The notes: generated from the letters alone by a model not told the origin. 64,000 nucleotides of DNA from Williamsia faeni (GCA_003202005.1 QJJF01000008.1:132667-196666); one strand, 5' to 3'; positions 38,384-47,289 are shown, counted from the first letter of the stretch. Numbers and translations: made by a program.

Positions 38384-39544
38384 GTGACCACCCCGCAGTC
38401 CGAATCAGTCGAGATCCGTGAGATCGACACCGGGACTCCACCCGCGCGGTTCGCCCGCGGCTGGCACTGCCTCGGCCTCTCCGATTCTTTCCGGGATGGC
38501 AAACCCCATTCCATCCAGGCTTTTGACACCAAATTGGTGGTGTTCGCGAACAGCTCGGGCGAGCTCGCGGTCCTCGACGGATATTGCCGGCACATGGGTG
38601 GGGACCTGAGTCAGGGCACGATCAAGGGCGACGAGGTGGCGTGCCCGTTCCACGATTGGCGTTGGGGAGCCAACGGCCGGTGCAAGAAGATCCCGTACGC
38701 CCGTCGGGTACCTCCGGTCGCGAAGACGCGGTCGTGGAAGGTGCTCGATCAGGACGGCATGCTGTTCGTCTGGAACGATCCCGAAGGCAATCCCCCACCG
38801 GCCGATGTCACGATCCCCCGCATCGAGGGAGCACTCAGCGACGAATGGTCCGATTGGGTCTGGTACCAGGTCACCGTCGACACGAACTGTCGCGAAGTGG
38901 TCGACAACATCGTCGACATGGCGCACTTCTTCTACGTGCACTACTCTTTCCCGACATTCTTCAAGAATGTGTTCGAGGGGCATGTCGCCAGCCAGTTCAT
39001 GCGTGGCCAGGCGCGTGAGGACATGCGGCCGCATGCCGCCGGGCAGCCCAAGATGCTGGGAAGCCGCTCTGACGCAACCTATTTCGGTCCTTCCTTCATG
39101 ATCGACGATCTGGTGTACCAGTACGAGGACCATGACGTCGAGTCAATCCTCATCAACTGCCACTACCCGGTCAGTACCGACAAGTTCGTTCTGCAGTACG
39201 GCATGATCGTCAAGAAGTCGAAGCAACTCGAGGGCGACGCCGCCGATGAGATGGCCAAGAACTTCGGAGTCTTCATCGCAAAAGGCTTCGAGCAGGACAT
39301 CGAGATCTGGAAGAACAAAACGCGTATCGAGAATCCGTTGCTCTGCGAAGAGGACGGACCCGTTTACCAGTTACGCCGCTGGTACGAGCAGTTCTATGTC
39401 GATGTCGCCGACGTGACACCGGAGATGACCGAACGCTTCGAGTTCGAACTCGACACGACGCGCCCGGTCGAGTCATGGAAGAAGGAAGTGGAAGCAAACC
39501 TCGAACGGAACGCGGGCACTGATGCAGCCATTGCAGTGCACTGA
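38384..39544 (+). CDS. kshA: 3-ketosteroid 9alpha-hydroxylase oxygenase KshA
   Basis: A 386-residue Rieske oxygenase. The Rieske centre is Cys68-x-His70 and Cys87-x2-His90 (YCRHMGGDL, ACPFHDW). The mononuclear iron site is the N-x2-D-x3-H-x4-H pattern NIVDMAHFFYVH (His181, His186). It hydroxylates C9 of 3-ketosteroids; with KstD the unstable product opens ring B. Electrons come from KshB at 16949. GTG 38384 is about 10 nt after GAAGGA. The first five residues are unconserved, so the exact start is less certain than the identity. Confidence 0.94.
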   Translation: MTTPQSESVEIREIDTGTPPARFARGWHCLGLSDSFRDGKPHSIQAFDTKLVVFANSSGELAVLDGYCRHMGGDLSQGTIKGDEVACPFHDWRWGANGRCKKIPYARRVPPVAKTRSWKVLDQDGMLFVWNDPEGNPPPADVTIPRIEGALSDEWSDWVWYQVTVDTNCREVVDNIVDMAHFFYVHYSFPTFFKNVFEGHVASQFMRGQAREDMRPHAAGQPKMLGSRSDATYFGPSFMIDDLVYQYEDHDVESILINCHYPVSTDKFVLQYGMIVKKSKQLEGDAADEMAKNFGVFIAKGFEQDIEIWKNKTRIENPLLCEEDGPVYQLRRWYEQFYVDVADVTPEMTERFEFELDTTRPVESWKKEVEANLERNAGTDAAIAVH

Positions 39545-39785
39545 GTGCGGAGCGAAGGTTCTGGTCGAGAAGAACAGTTGGGAGCACACATCCGTGCAGT
39601 GGAACCCCGCTGCCCGTACCGCGTGCCGGGAGTTCTCCGGTGAAAACAACGGGGCGGCCCGCCGGGCCGGTGCCCCACGAGAACGGTGCCGCACCCTGAC
39701 CGACGAGATCGAGGTCGCGGCGCGTCTCGGTTCGGTCACCGTGCTATACCCCGAGCCGATTCGCCCGCTCGGGCTGTCGCACTGA
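39522..39785 (+). CDS. Small Cys-motif protein overlapping the end of kshA
   Basis: An 87-residue protein starting at ATG 39522, inside the last 23 bp of kshA. The N-terminus is MQPLQCTECGAKVLVEKNSW, with a CxxC pair, then EHTSVQWNPAARTACREF and a single Cys later (ERC). Three or four cysteines suggest a small zinc ribbon or redox protein. I believe similar proteins accompany kshA-type genes in other actinobacteria but cannot check. Overlap with kshA implies coupled translation and thus a role tied to the hydroxylase. Confidence 0.72.
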   Translation: MQPLQCTECGAKVLVEKNSWEHTSVQWNPAARTACREFSGENNGAARRAGAPRERCRTLTDEIEVAARLGSVTVLYPEPIRPLGLSH

Positions 39786-39821
39786 GCGTTTCGCGACACC
39801 ATCAATTCTGAAGGAGGAGTC

Positions 39822-40613
39822 TTGATCGACAAGAGTTACTACGGTCCGTGGGCGGTGATCGCCGGTGGCTCAGAAGGTGTCGGCGCATCGTTCGCAGACC
39901 AGCTGAGCAATGCGGGTATCAATCTGGTGCTGATCGCCCGTAAACCCGGTCCGCTCGAAGAGACGGCGGAAAAGGCGCGCACCAACGGGGTGGAGGTTCG
40001 GACCCTGGCGCTCGATCTGCTGTCCCCCGACGCTTTCGATCAGATCCGGCAGGCGACGGACGATGTCGAAGTCGGTTTGTTGATCTTCAACGCCGGCGCC
40101 AACAGCTACGGACATGAGTTCGTCAGCGGCGACCTGGCGGGTTTCCAGGGCGTCATCGACCTCAACATCACCTCGCAGCTGACCCTCTCACATCACTTCG
40201 GTGCCAGAATGAAAGAGCGCGGACGGGGCGGCATCATGCTGCTGGGTTCGCTGTCGGGATACATGGGTGCCGAACATCAGAGCATCTACGCGGCGTCAAA
40301 GGCGTTCGGCCGCATCTTCGCCGAGAGCCTGTGGATCGAACTCGAACCGTTCGGCGTGCACGTGGTCGAGCTGGTGCTGGGTGTCACGCGGACTCCTGCG
40401 ATGATCCGGGCCGGATTGAACTTCGATCTGCCCGGCATGAATGTGGCCGAGCCCGAAGATGTTGCGCGAGAGGGTCTCGAACACCTCACCGACGGACCGG
40501 TTTGGGTCGCCGGTGGCAACTACGAGGCAGCTCAGAAGCGCAACGGCTTCCCCCGGGACAAGCTTGTCAAAGGTGCTGCCGAGGCCATGCGCAAGCTGCT
40601 CAACCGCAACTGA
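39822..40613 (+). CDS. SDR-family oxidoreductase
   Basis: A 263-residue SDR. It begins with TTG (AGGAGGAG is 4-6 nt upstream), the loop is AGGSEGVGASFADQLSNAGI, a basic IARKPG turn suggests NADP, Ser lies in LLGSLSGYMG and Tyr/Lys in YAASKAFGR. It follows kshA and the small Cys protein, probably in one operon, and ends at a strong terminator. Similar mycobacterial SDRs act on hydrophobic ketones; the substrate here is not deducible. Confidence 0.87.
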   Translation: MIDKSYYGPWAVIAGGSEGVGASFADQLSNAGINLVLIARKPGPLEETAEKARTNGVEVRTLALDLLSPDAFDQIRQATDDVEVGLLIFNAGANSYGHEFVSGDLAGFQGVIDLNITSQLTLSHHFGARMKERGRGGIMLLGSLSGYMGAEHQSIYAASKAFGRIFAESLWIELEPFGVHVVELVLGVTRTPAMIRAGLNFDLPGMNVAEPEDVAREGLEHLTDGPVWVAGGNYEAAQKRNGFPRDKLVKGAAEAMRKLLNRN

Positions 40614-40682
40614 GAAACGGAGGCTGCCGGTCTTGCGCTTCGGCGCAGGGCCGGCTCATTCGTCTGTTGGATCACGAAGAAG

Positions 40683-40738
40683 GACGGCGGCCGGGGATCC
40701 GGTGGGTGATTATTCACCCCCGATTCCCGGCCGCCGTC
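40683..40738. terminator. Bidirectional terminator between SDR and hsaC
   Basis: 13-bp arms GACGGCGGCCGGG and CCCGGCCGCCGTC enclose a second hairpin (GGGTGA/TCACCC). It lies between converging genes ending at 40613 and 40761. Confidence 0.85.
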
Positions 40739-40760
40739 AGTCATCGGTCCCGGTTCGGTG

Positions 40761-41687
40761 TCACACGGGGGGCGGCGGCGCGAATGCCGCCAGCGGTTCG
40801 GATCCGGACCAGTCATGGCCCCAGTAGCTGTCCGCGGTGATTTCTTCGGCCGTGTAATGGGTTTCGTCGACGAGCATGCCCTCGGTACCGAACTCGATGT
40901 CCCAGCCACCGGGTGCGCGTACGTAGAACGAGACCATCTTGTCGTTCGTGTGGCGGCCGAGCGTCGAGGACAGGCTGAAGCCGAGCTTGTTGATCCGGTC
41001 GAGGGCCTGACCAACCGCGTCGAGGGTGTCGACCTCGACCATCAGGTGCACCATGCCGGGATCCTGGCTCGCCGGCGCCGGGCACAGCGCCAGGCTGTGG
41101 TGGCGCTGGTTGACGCCGAGGAATCGCACCCGGCGGGCCGGACCGGGAGCGTCGGGACCACCGAGCCGGATCGCGCCCCGCGGCAGAAATCCGAGAACCT
41201 CGGCGTAGAAGGCGTAGGTCTCGTCGAACGCCGGGGTGGGGAGCACCACATGACCGAGTCCACTTGCGCCGCTGATGAATCGGCCACCGTGAGGGGTCAC
41301 GACCGGGCTGTGGTCGAGCACCGGCCCGAAGAAGACCTCCGTACGGGTTCCGGACGGATCGGCGAATGCGATGACCCTCTCGGCATCGAGGTACCGCGCG
41401 TCCTCCTCGGACAGGACCTCGACCTCGATCCCGGCCTTTTCGACCGCTTCATGCACGCGCTGCAGAGCGAACTGGTCACGTACCTCCCAGCCGACGGCCA
41501 GCGCCTTGTCTGTGTCTCCGGGTAGCACGATGATGCGGGCCCGCCGCTCATCGAGCCGCAGGTACAGACCGTCGGGTTCGGGACCCGAACCGATCGACAT
41601 GCCCAGACCATCAACCGTGAGTTCTCGCCAGCGGTCGACATCACTGGTCTGGACCCGGAGGTATCCGAGTGCTCGTATGTCAGTCAT
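40761..41687 (-). CDS. hsaC: HsaC-type extradiol (3,4-DHSA) dioxygenase
   Basis: A 308-residue two-domain vicinal-oxygen-chelate dioxygenase. The iron ligands are His146 (ASGLGHVVLP), His214 (PGMVHLMVEV) and Glu265 (WDIEFGTEG), with catalytic His near 196-197 (QRHHSLAL). It opens the catecholic ring A of 3,4-DHSA (meta cleavage) to give the substrate of HsaD. It lies 26 bp after the hsaA-like gene at 41714 and closes the hsaD-kstD-hsaA-hsaC operon on the minus strand. Confidence 0.93.
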   Translation of the reverse strand: MTDIRALGYLRVQTSDVDRWRELTVDGLGMSIGSGPEPDGLYLRLDERRARIIVLPGDTDKALAVGWEVRDQFALQRVHEAVEKAGIEVEVLSEEDARYLDAERVIAFADPSGTRTEVFFGPVLDHSPVVTPHGGRFISGASGLGHVVLPTPAFDETYAFYAEVLGFLPRGAIRLGGPDAPGPARRVRFLGVNQRHHSLALCPAPASQDPGMVHLMVEVDTLDAVGQALDRINKLGFSLSSTLGRHTNDKMVSFYVRAPGGWDIEFGTEGMLVDETHYTAEEITADSYWGHDWSGSEPLAAFAPPPPV

Positions 41688-41713
41688 GGGAAAAACCTTT
41701 CGTGGAACCGGAA

Positions 41714-42892
41714 CTAGATCATCGAGCGGTGGGCACCTTGCGGTTCGCCGCCCATCTGAGTGAGCGCCGAGGCATGGAAAATTGAACCCGGCACGTGGAT
41801 GGCGTGCGCCAGACCGGCGTGGGCATCGCGCCAGAAGCGCTGCATCGGGGTACTGAGCTGCAACGCTCCGCCTCCCGAGCGTGCAAAGATCTCGTCGACT
41901 GCCCGCACTGCCCGCCAGGCGGCCGCGGCCTGTGTCCGGCGTCCGATGGCACGCAGTTCGAACGAGACCTCTTGTCCCTTCTCTGTCATGTCCCAGAAGC
42001 GGTCGACCGTTTCGAGGATCGCAGCGCGCGACGCCGCGATCTCGGCGGCCGCGTCACCGATGGCGAACAGGACATAGGGATCTTCTTTGATCGCGGTGCC
42101 CGACACGGTGACTCGATCACGCTGCGCATTGATATGGCACGCCAGCGCACCTTCGGCAATTCCGATCAGCGACGATGTGATTCCGAGTGGGAAGATGCAC
42201 GAGAACGGGAAGTTGTACAGCGACTGGGTGCGCCCGAACTCCTTGGGTGCCGATCCGTCGAAGACCTTCTTGGCCGACAACGTGCGGTAGGTGGGGATGT
42301 ACGCATCCTTGACGATCAGGTCTTTGCTGCCGGTTCCGCGCAGCCCGACCACATTCCAGCTCTCCTGGTCGATGTCGTAGTCGGAGCGCGGCAACAGGAC
42401 GTGCAGATGCTGCGGCGGCATCAAGGGCTTGCCGTCCTGGTCTCCGACCGTCGCTCCGATCATGACCCAGCCGCAGTGATCCGTTCCCGAGGAAAATGAC
42501 CAGCGTCCGTTGAGGATGTAGCCACCGTCGACCGGTTTGGCCACACCCATCGGCGCATAAGGCGAGGCCATCCACGTGTCGGGATCCTCACCCCAGACCT
42601 CGTCCTGCGCTTTGCGATCGAAGAAGGCCAGCTCCCAGGGATGAACGCCGACGATACCGCTCACCCAGCCGGCCGCACCGTCGATGGCGCCGATACCCAT
42701 TGCGGTTTCGGCGAACTCACGGGGGTGTGACTCGAACCCGCCGTACTCCTTCGGTTGCAGCATTCGGATGACGCCGGAGTCCCGCAGGCGCTTCGCGGAG
42801 GTGTCCGAGAGCTGCATCAGCTTGTCACCCTCGACACCCTCTGCGCGGATCTCGTCTGCGAACTGCAAGATGTTGTCCAGTACCTGGCCCAT
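41714..42892 (-). CDS. hsaA: HsaA-like flavin-dependent steroid hydroxylase (second copy)
   Basis: A 392-residue group D monooxygenase: IRMLQPKEYGGFESHPREFA, AAGWVSGIVGVHPWELAFFD, WNVVGLRGTGSKDLIVKDAY and MQRFWRDAHAGLAHAIHVPG. By position, between hsaC and a kstD, it is the hsaA of this operon, yet the copy at 37034 is nearer to M. tuberculosis HsaA. One copy may act on 3-HSA and the other on a ring-hydroxylated or otherwise altered catechol precursor. Both would need FMNH2 from the HsaB at 45774. Symbol assigned by context. Confidence 0.82.
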   Translation of the reverse strand: MGQVLDNILQFADEIRAEGVEGDKLMQLSDTSAKRLRDSGVIRMLQPKEYGGFESHPREFAETAMGIGAIDGAAGWVSGIVGVHPWELAFFDRKAQDEVWGEDPDTWMASPYAPMGVAKPVDGGYILNGRWSFSSGTDHCGWVMIGATVGDQDGKPLMPPQHLHVLLPRSDYDIDQESWNVVGLRGTGSKDLIVKDAYIPTYRTLSAKKVFDGSAPKEFGRTQSLYNFPFSCIFPLGITSSLIGIAEGALACHINAQRDRVTVSGTAIKEDPYVLFAIGDAAAEIAASRAAILETVDRFWDMTEKGQEVSFELRAIGRRTQAAAAWRAVRAVDEIFARSGGGALQLSTPMQRFWRDAHAGLAHAIHVPGSIFHASALTQMGGEPQGAHRSMI

Positions 42893-42987
42893 GATCTTCT
42901 CTGCTTTCTTGATTGATACCCGGCAGATGCCTAGGCAGGGGTTGTGAAGGTGGCGGCGTTGTCGATGCGGTGCATTCTCGGGACCAT

Positions 42988-44703
42988 TCAGCCAGCTGCC
43001 ACGTCTGCGGCGGCGTGCTGCTCTACCTCCGCCACGTGCTGGGCGGCGATGTATCCGAACACCATCGATGGACCGATGGTCGCTCCGGCGCCGGCATACT
43101 CGTTACCCATCACAGACGCGGACGTGTTGCCGGTGGCATACAGACCTGTGATGGCAGTGCCGTCTTCCCTGAGCACCCGGCTGTCCGCGTCACAGACCAG
43201 ACCGCCCTTGGTACCCAAATCTCCTGCTTCACAACGAATTGCATAGAACGGACCCTTCACGATCTCGTCGAGGTTCGGGTTCTTCATCGTCGGATCGCCG
43301 TAGTACCGGTCGTACGCGCTGTCACCTCGGCCGAAGTCTTCGTCCTTGCCCGTGCGCGCGAAGCCGTTGAACCGTTCGATGGTCTTCGCCAATTCCTTCG
43401 CCGGAATCCCCACTGCCTGAGCCAGTTCCGCCAGTGTGTCGGCCTTGTGCACAACACCGGAGTCATAGAAGCCCTGGGGGAATGGAACATTCGGGAGAAC
43501 CTGTGCAAACGGGTACCGGTTCTTGGCCTTGGTGTCCATGATGAACCAGGCCGGCACGTGGCCACCTTCGAGCTGATCGTGGACGAAGTTCACGTACGGT
43601 GCCGATTCATTGGTGAATCGGCGACCCGCACTGTTGACGATGACCGACGCCGGGATGCAACGCTCGGACACCAGCGGGATGACCGCGCCCATGGGGTGGA
43701 AGACCGACGGCATCCACCAGGCATCATCCATCAGGTCGACGGCCGCACCGAGACGCTGGCCGGCAACGATGCCATCTCCCACGTTCTCCCTGGCCCCTGC
43801 ACTGATGTCCGGAACACCCTTCTCCGGAAGATATTTCGCGCGCATCTCCTTGTTGTGATCGAACCCACCGGTCGCCAGGAGCACACCTTTGCGCGCCCCG
43901 ATGCGAACGGTCTTGCCGTCACGCTCGGCCACCACACCGATGACAGTGCCGCGGTCGTCGGTGATCAGGTCGGTCATGGAGGTCTTGAGCCACAACGGGA
44001 CACCGGCGTCCTTGAGCACCATCCGCATCCGGGCGACCAACGCGCGGCCACCGGTTGCCATATGCCGACGACGGATCACGTTGGACGAGACGCGCCAAGC
44101 GGCGACCAGCGATGCCTTGCGTCCCTTCCAGGTGCGCTTGACCATGGCCAGATCGTGATAGTCCTTCGAGGTCACCCACAGGCCCAGCGGACCCTTCATG
44201 CTGTTGGGGCGCTGGTGCTTCTCGTCCTCTTTCAGCGCCCGGGTGTCGAACGGTTTGCACTCGATGGTGCGTCCCAGCGGGCGCCCACCTTCGAGCTCGG
44301 GATGGTAGTCGGAGTAGCCCTTGACCCAGTACATCTTCATGTGTGGGCTCTTGTCGAGCAGTTCCATCAGCTCGGGGCCGTTGTCGACGTAGGCGTCCAG
44401 ACGGTCCGCGGGCACTTTGCCCTCGGTGATGATGTCGAGATACCTGCGAACTGAACTGCGGCTGTCGACAACACCTTTCGCGCGCAACGTCGGCGCATTG
44501 GGGATCCAGATCCCACCACCGGAGATCGCTGTGGAACCACCATAGGTGGCACCCTTGTCGATGATGAGGGTGTCGAGATCGTGGTGCGCCGCTGTGATGC
44601 CGGCAGCCATACCTCCGCCGCCGCTGCCGACGATGAGAAAGTCGACCACATGGTCGAAATCGCCTGCTGTGTTGCGGTTGTCCGTCATCCGGTTGTCCGT
44701 CAT
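42988..44703 (-). CDS. kstD: 3-ketosteroid delta1-dehydrogenase family flavoprotein (second copy)
   Basis: A 571-residue FAD enzyme, longer than the copy at 35485: VVDFLIVGSGGGGMAAGITA, IIDKGATYGGSTAISGGGIW, HMATGGRALVARMRMVLKDA and TGLYATGNTSASVMGNEYAG with GAGATIGPSMVFGY. The Tyr-x3-Gly pair (EYAGAG) is present. It is more similar to the KstD3/delta4-dehydrogenase group than the first copy, by eye. The N-terminus is a 15-bp tandem repeat, ATGACGGACAACCGG twice (MTDNRMTDNR). The ATG overlaps the hsaD stop by four bases. Confidence 0.88.
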   Translation of the reverse strand: MTDNRMTDNRNTAGDFDHVVDFLIVGSGGGGMAAGITAAHHDLDTLIIDKGATYGGSTAISGGGIWIPNAPTLRAKGVVDSRSSVRRYLDIITEGKVPADRLDAYVDNGPELMELLDKSPHMKMYWVKGYSDYHPELEGGRPLGRTIECKPFDTRALKEDEKHQRPNSMKGPLGLWVTSKDYHDLAMVKRTWKGRKASLVAAWRVSSNVIRRRHMATGGRALVARMRMVLKDAGVPLWLKTSMTDLITDDRGTVIGVVAERDGKTVRIGARKGVLLATGGFDHNKEMRAKYLPEKGVPDISAGARENVGDGIVAGQRLGAAVDLMDDAWWMPSVFHPMGAVIPLVSERCIPASVIVNSAGRRFTNESAPYVNFVHDQLEGGHVPAWFIMDTKAKNRYPFAQVLPNVPFPQGFYDSGVVHKADTLAELAQAVGIPAKELAKTIERFNGFARTGKDEDFGRGDSAYDRYYGDPTMKNPNLDEIVKGPFYAIRCEAGDLGTKGGLVCDADSRVLREDGTAITGLYATGNTSASVMGNEYAGAGATIGPSMVFGYIAAQHVAEVEQHAAADVAAG

Positions 44704-45575
44704 CGTTGGGTCCTGTCTGTACGGGTGAGAAATGCCAGCACTGCACAGAGCCAGGCCTCACGGGCCTCGATCATCGTCCAGTGCCCGCACTTGGGGAATA
44801 CGTGAAGTTCTGCGTTCGGAATGTCGCGCATCGGCAGCACCGCCATGTCGACCGGGCTGACCCGATCGTCCCGACCCCAGGTGAGCAATGTCGGGGCGGT
44901 GATCTTGCCCAGCCGGGCCCAGTACGGCGGCACGTCGGATGCGGCAGCGGCAGCCATGCTCGCTGCAAATGCCTTACTGCTGTACATCCGTCGCGCGATT
45001 TCGAGTGTGGTCGGTTCGGTTGCGAGAGCCCAGCGTTCTTCGATCAGCTCCGGTGTCACCAGGGCCTGGTCATGGACCATTGACAGCAGCCACCGGATCA
45101 GACGCTCTCGTGTGGGGTCGTCGGTGAACTCCATCAGCAGTTTGATGCCCTCGCTGGGGCCCGATGAGAAAATGCTCTTTCCCATTCCGCCGATCGTGAC
45201 GAGTTTGCCGACGCGCTCGGGTTCATCGATCGCGACCTTGGTGGCGACGATGCCACCCATTGAGTTGCCGATCATGTCGACCGCACCGAGCCCGAGACCA
45301 TCGAGAAAGTGACCAACTGCCGACTGCGCCATCACCATCGGATGTCCCTCGGCCGGGTCACTGACACCGAAGCCCGGGAATTCGAGTACCAGGCAACGGA
45401 AATGCGCAGCGAGATCGGCGAGCACACCGCGGTAGTTGCGCCATCCCGTGACACCCGGACCAGATCCGTGGAGCAGCAACAGCGGAGGACCTTCTCCGGT
45501 CTCGTGATACCGCAGTACCCCGAGACTCGTCTCCAATTCCCTTTGGGTGCGCTCGTAGCTCACGTCTGTGGTCAT
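44700..45575 (-). CDS. hsaD: HsaD-type meta-cleavage product hydrolase
   Basis: A 291-residue alpha/beta hydrolase. Oxyanion loop LLLLHGSGPGVTGWRNYRG, nucleophile Ser105 in MIGNSMGG, Asp in WGRDDRVSP and His265 in FPKCGHWTMIEAREAW. HsaD cleaves the C-C bond of 4,9-DSHA to give DOHNAA (HIP) and HHD. First gene of the operon hsaD-kstD-hsaA-hsaC. A cluster palindrome is 42 bp before the start (45618-45632). The downstream enzymes HsaE, HsaG and HsaF are not in the window. Confidence 0.92.
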   Translation of the reverse strand: MTTDVSYERTQRELETSLGVLRYHETGEGPPLLLLHGSGPGVTGWRNYRGVLADLAAHFRCLVLEFPGFGVSDPAEGHPMVMAQSAVGHFLDGLGLGAVDMIGNSMGGIVATKVAIDEPERVGKLVTIGGMGKSIFSSGPSEGIKLLMEFTDDPTRERLIRWLLSMVHDQALVTPELIEERWALATEPTTLEIARRMYSSKAFAASMAAAAASDVPPYWARLGKITAPTLLTWGRDDRVSPVDMAVLPMRDIPNAELHVFPKCGHWTMIEAREAWLCAVLAFLTRTDRTQR

Positions 45576-45617
45576 GCGGGAGAGGTTGCCAGCACGTAAC
45601 GCCGCTCACAGCGATCG

Positions 45618-45632
45618 TCCCGTTGAGCGAGA
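45618..45632. promoter_or_regulatory. Cluster palindrome, site 9 (hsaD side)
   Basis: TCCCGTTGAGCGAGA keeps 13 of 15 consensus positions. It lies 43 bp upstream of the hsaD start. Confidence 0.6.
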
Positions 45633-45667
45633 TCGAGAGTGCCTGCGAACTGACCGTTATCGACATC

Positions 45668-45682
45668 TTCCACTCAGCGAGA
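45668..45682. promoter_or_regulatory. Cluster palindrome, site 10 (hsaB side)
   Basis: TTCCACTCAGCGAGA keeps 11 of 15 consensus positions. It lies 91 bp before the hsaB start; its centre is 50 bp from that of site 9. Confidence 0.5.
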
Positions 45683-45773
45683 CCACCTTGGGACGTGCTG
45701 CGGCCCGGCCATACGCTCGCAGCGTCATTGGAGTCGAATCCTTGACCACAGAACGGAATCGGAGGTGGATCTG

Positions 45774-46277
45774 ATGTCGATCGAAACGATGTCACAGGCC
45801 GAGATGCGCAGAGCTATGGGCCAGTTCGCAAGTGGTGTGACCGTGGTGACGGGCATGGACGACGCGGGACCGATCGGATTCGCGTGCCAGTCGTTCGCAT
45901 CGGTGTCGCTCGAACCGCCGCTGATCCTCTTCTGCGCCGACCACCGTGGTCGGTCCTGGCCACGAATCCGCGGCACCGGGAGGTTCAGTATCAATGTGTT
46001 GCACGAGGATCAGACCGACTTGTGCGCACGATTCGGGGGAAGCGCCGGCCTCAAGTTCGACGGACTCGAGTGGGACATGTCCAAGTGGACGACACCAGCT
46101 CTGCCCGACGTGCTGATGCGGGTGCACGCCGAGGTCCACGATGTGCACACCGCCGGCGATCACGACGTGGTGATCGGCCGGGTCCTCGAACTCGAGTCGG
46201 TGACCGAAGAACGTCCCCTGATCTTCTTCCGGGGCAAGTTCGGAATCGAGGCGCCCTCGACACCGCTCCGTACATAG
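45774..46277 (+). CDS. hsaB: HsaB-type flavin reductase
   Basis: A 167-residue FMN reductase of the HpaC/HsaB fold: MRRAMGQFASGVTVVTGMDD, GFACQSFASVSLEPPLILFC, RFSINVLHEDQ and DHDVVIGRVLELE. It supplies FMNH2 to HsaA-type hydroxylases. ATG 45774 is 8 nt after GGAGG; GTG 45765 overlaps that sequence. It diverges from hsaD and converges with the IclR gene, 28 bp between stops. Confidence 0.92.
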   Translation: MSIETMSQAEMRRAMGQFASGVTVVTGMDDAGPIGFACQSFASVSLEPPLILFCADHRGRSWPRIRGTGRFSINVLHEDQTDLCARFGGSAGLKFDGLEWDMSKWTTPALPDVLMRVHAEVHDVHTAGDHDVVIGRVLELESVTEERPLIFFRGKFGIEAPSTPLRT

Positions 46278-46305
46278 CTCTCGCCGGCTCCGAGACCTTG
46301 GGGCA

Positions 46306-47199
46306 TTACACCCATTGCCCCGACTCGACGGCCAACAGCCGATCGAGCGCCTCGGAGGACCAGGTCTTCTCCGGCACGGCCACGGTTTTGCGACTTCGCC
46401 GCGGGGTCTCGGCTTCTGGGTAAAGCGTCCTCGTCGCTTCCCGGGCAGCGTGAACGACCAGTGGCGCAACCCTCTTGAGCTGTGAGGTACGAGAATCACC
46501 GCACAGCGAGATTGCGGCAACGGGACCGTCGAAACTGCGGACCGCGACTCCGACACACGAGACGTCCCGCACCGACTCTCCATGTTCGAGCGCGAGACCA
46601 TTGCGCTGGCGGATGCGATTGAGTTCCTGATGCAACGTCGGCAGATCGGTGATGGTGGACTCGGTGACCTGATTCAAGCGGTGCGGGTAGAGCGAATCGA
46701 CCTTCTCCGGATCCATCCAGGCCAGCATCGCTTTGCCACCGGCGGTGGAGTAGGCCGGAGCACGGCCACCGACCCGTGAGGGCAGCCGCGAGGCAAAACG
46801 TCCACCAACCTTGTCCAGGTAGACACTCTCGCTCCCGTCGAGCACAGACAGGTGCACCACCATTCCGGTTTGCATGTGCAGCTCGTGCAGCAGAGGTGCA
46901 GTCGCTTCCCGAATCTGGGCGTGACCACCGTCGCCACCGCCGAGTCCGATTGCCCGCCGTCCCAGGCCGTAGCCGAACGAGGCGTGTTCCGCCCAGTTCA
47001 AACGGACCAGCTGATCCAGGATGCGGTGGACCGTGGAACGCGGCAGCTGCGTACGACCGGCGACCTCCTCGAGAGTCAGTCGAGTCTTCGGGCCGTCAAA
47101 CGCGTCAAGGATGAGCGTCATGCGCTCCACCATCGACGGCGGCAGGTCTCGCCGCGAAGCTCCCACCGGAGCTGTGGAACCAGAATCAACGACAGTCAT
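46306..47199 (-). CDS. IclR-family transcriptional regulator
   Basis: A 297-residue IclR protein. The winged helix-turn-helix is LTLEEVAGRTQLPRSTVHRI, and the effector domain is typical: HMQTGMVVHLSVLDGSESVY, SRVGGRAPAYSTAGGKAMLA, then SVRDVSCVGVAVRSFDGPVA. ATG 47199 follows GGAGG. IclR regulators of catabolic clusters often act as activators and bind 15-bp pseudo-palindromes. A perfect copy of the cluster palindrome lies in its own promoter region (47275-47289), so I propose that this protein, or the TetR protein at 34709, reads the palindrome. Confidence 0.9.
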   Translation of the reverse strand: MTVVDSGSTAPVGASRRDLPPSMVERMTLILDAFDGPKTRLTLEEVAGRTQLPRSTVHRILDQLVRLNWAEHASFGYGLGRRAIGLGGGDGGHAQIREATAPLLHELHMQTGMVVHLSVLDGSESVYLDKVGGRFASRLPSRVGGRAPAYSTAGGKAMLAWMDPEKVDSLYPHRLNQVTESTITDLPTLHQELNRIRQRNGLALEHGESVRDVSCVGVAVRSFDGPVAAISLCGDSRTSQLKRVAPLVVHAAREATRTLYPEAETPRRSRKTVAVPEKTWSSEALDRLLAVESGQWV

Positions 47200-47274
47200 G
47201 GAGCCTCCAAACAACCTGGTCACCCTCGCGCCCAGGAACAAAACTGAAATGAATTCCTATTATGGTAGCACCGG

Positions 47275-47289
47275 TCCCGCTGAGCGGGA
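47275..47289. promoter_or_regulatory. Cluster palindrome, site 11 (perfect copy, between iclR and a SnoaL gene)
   Basis: TCCCGCTGAGCGGGA, identical to site 2. It is 75 bp from the IclR start and 72 bp from the SnoaL-like gene, symmetrical between the two. Confidence 0.7.

Noticed and set aside
39777-39791. A thirteenth copy of the cluster palindrome (TCGCACTGAGCGTTT) before the SDR gene
   Set aside because: Only 10-11 of 15 positions fit and the right arm is lost; it overlaps the stop codon of the preceding gene. Mentioned as weak only.
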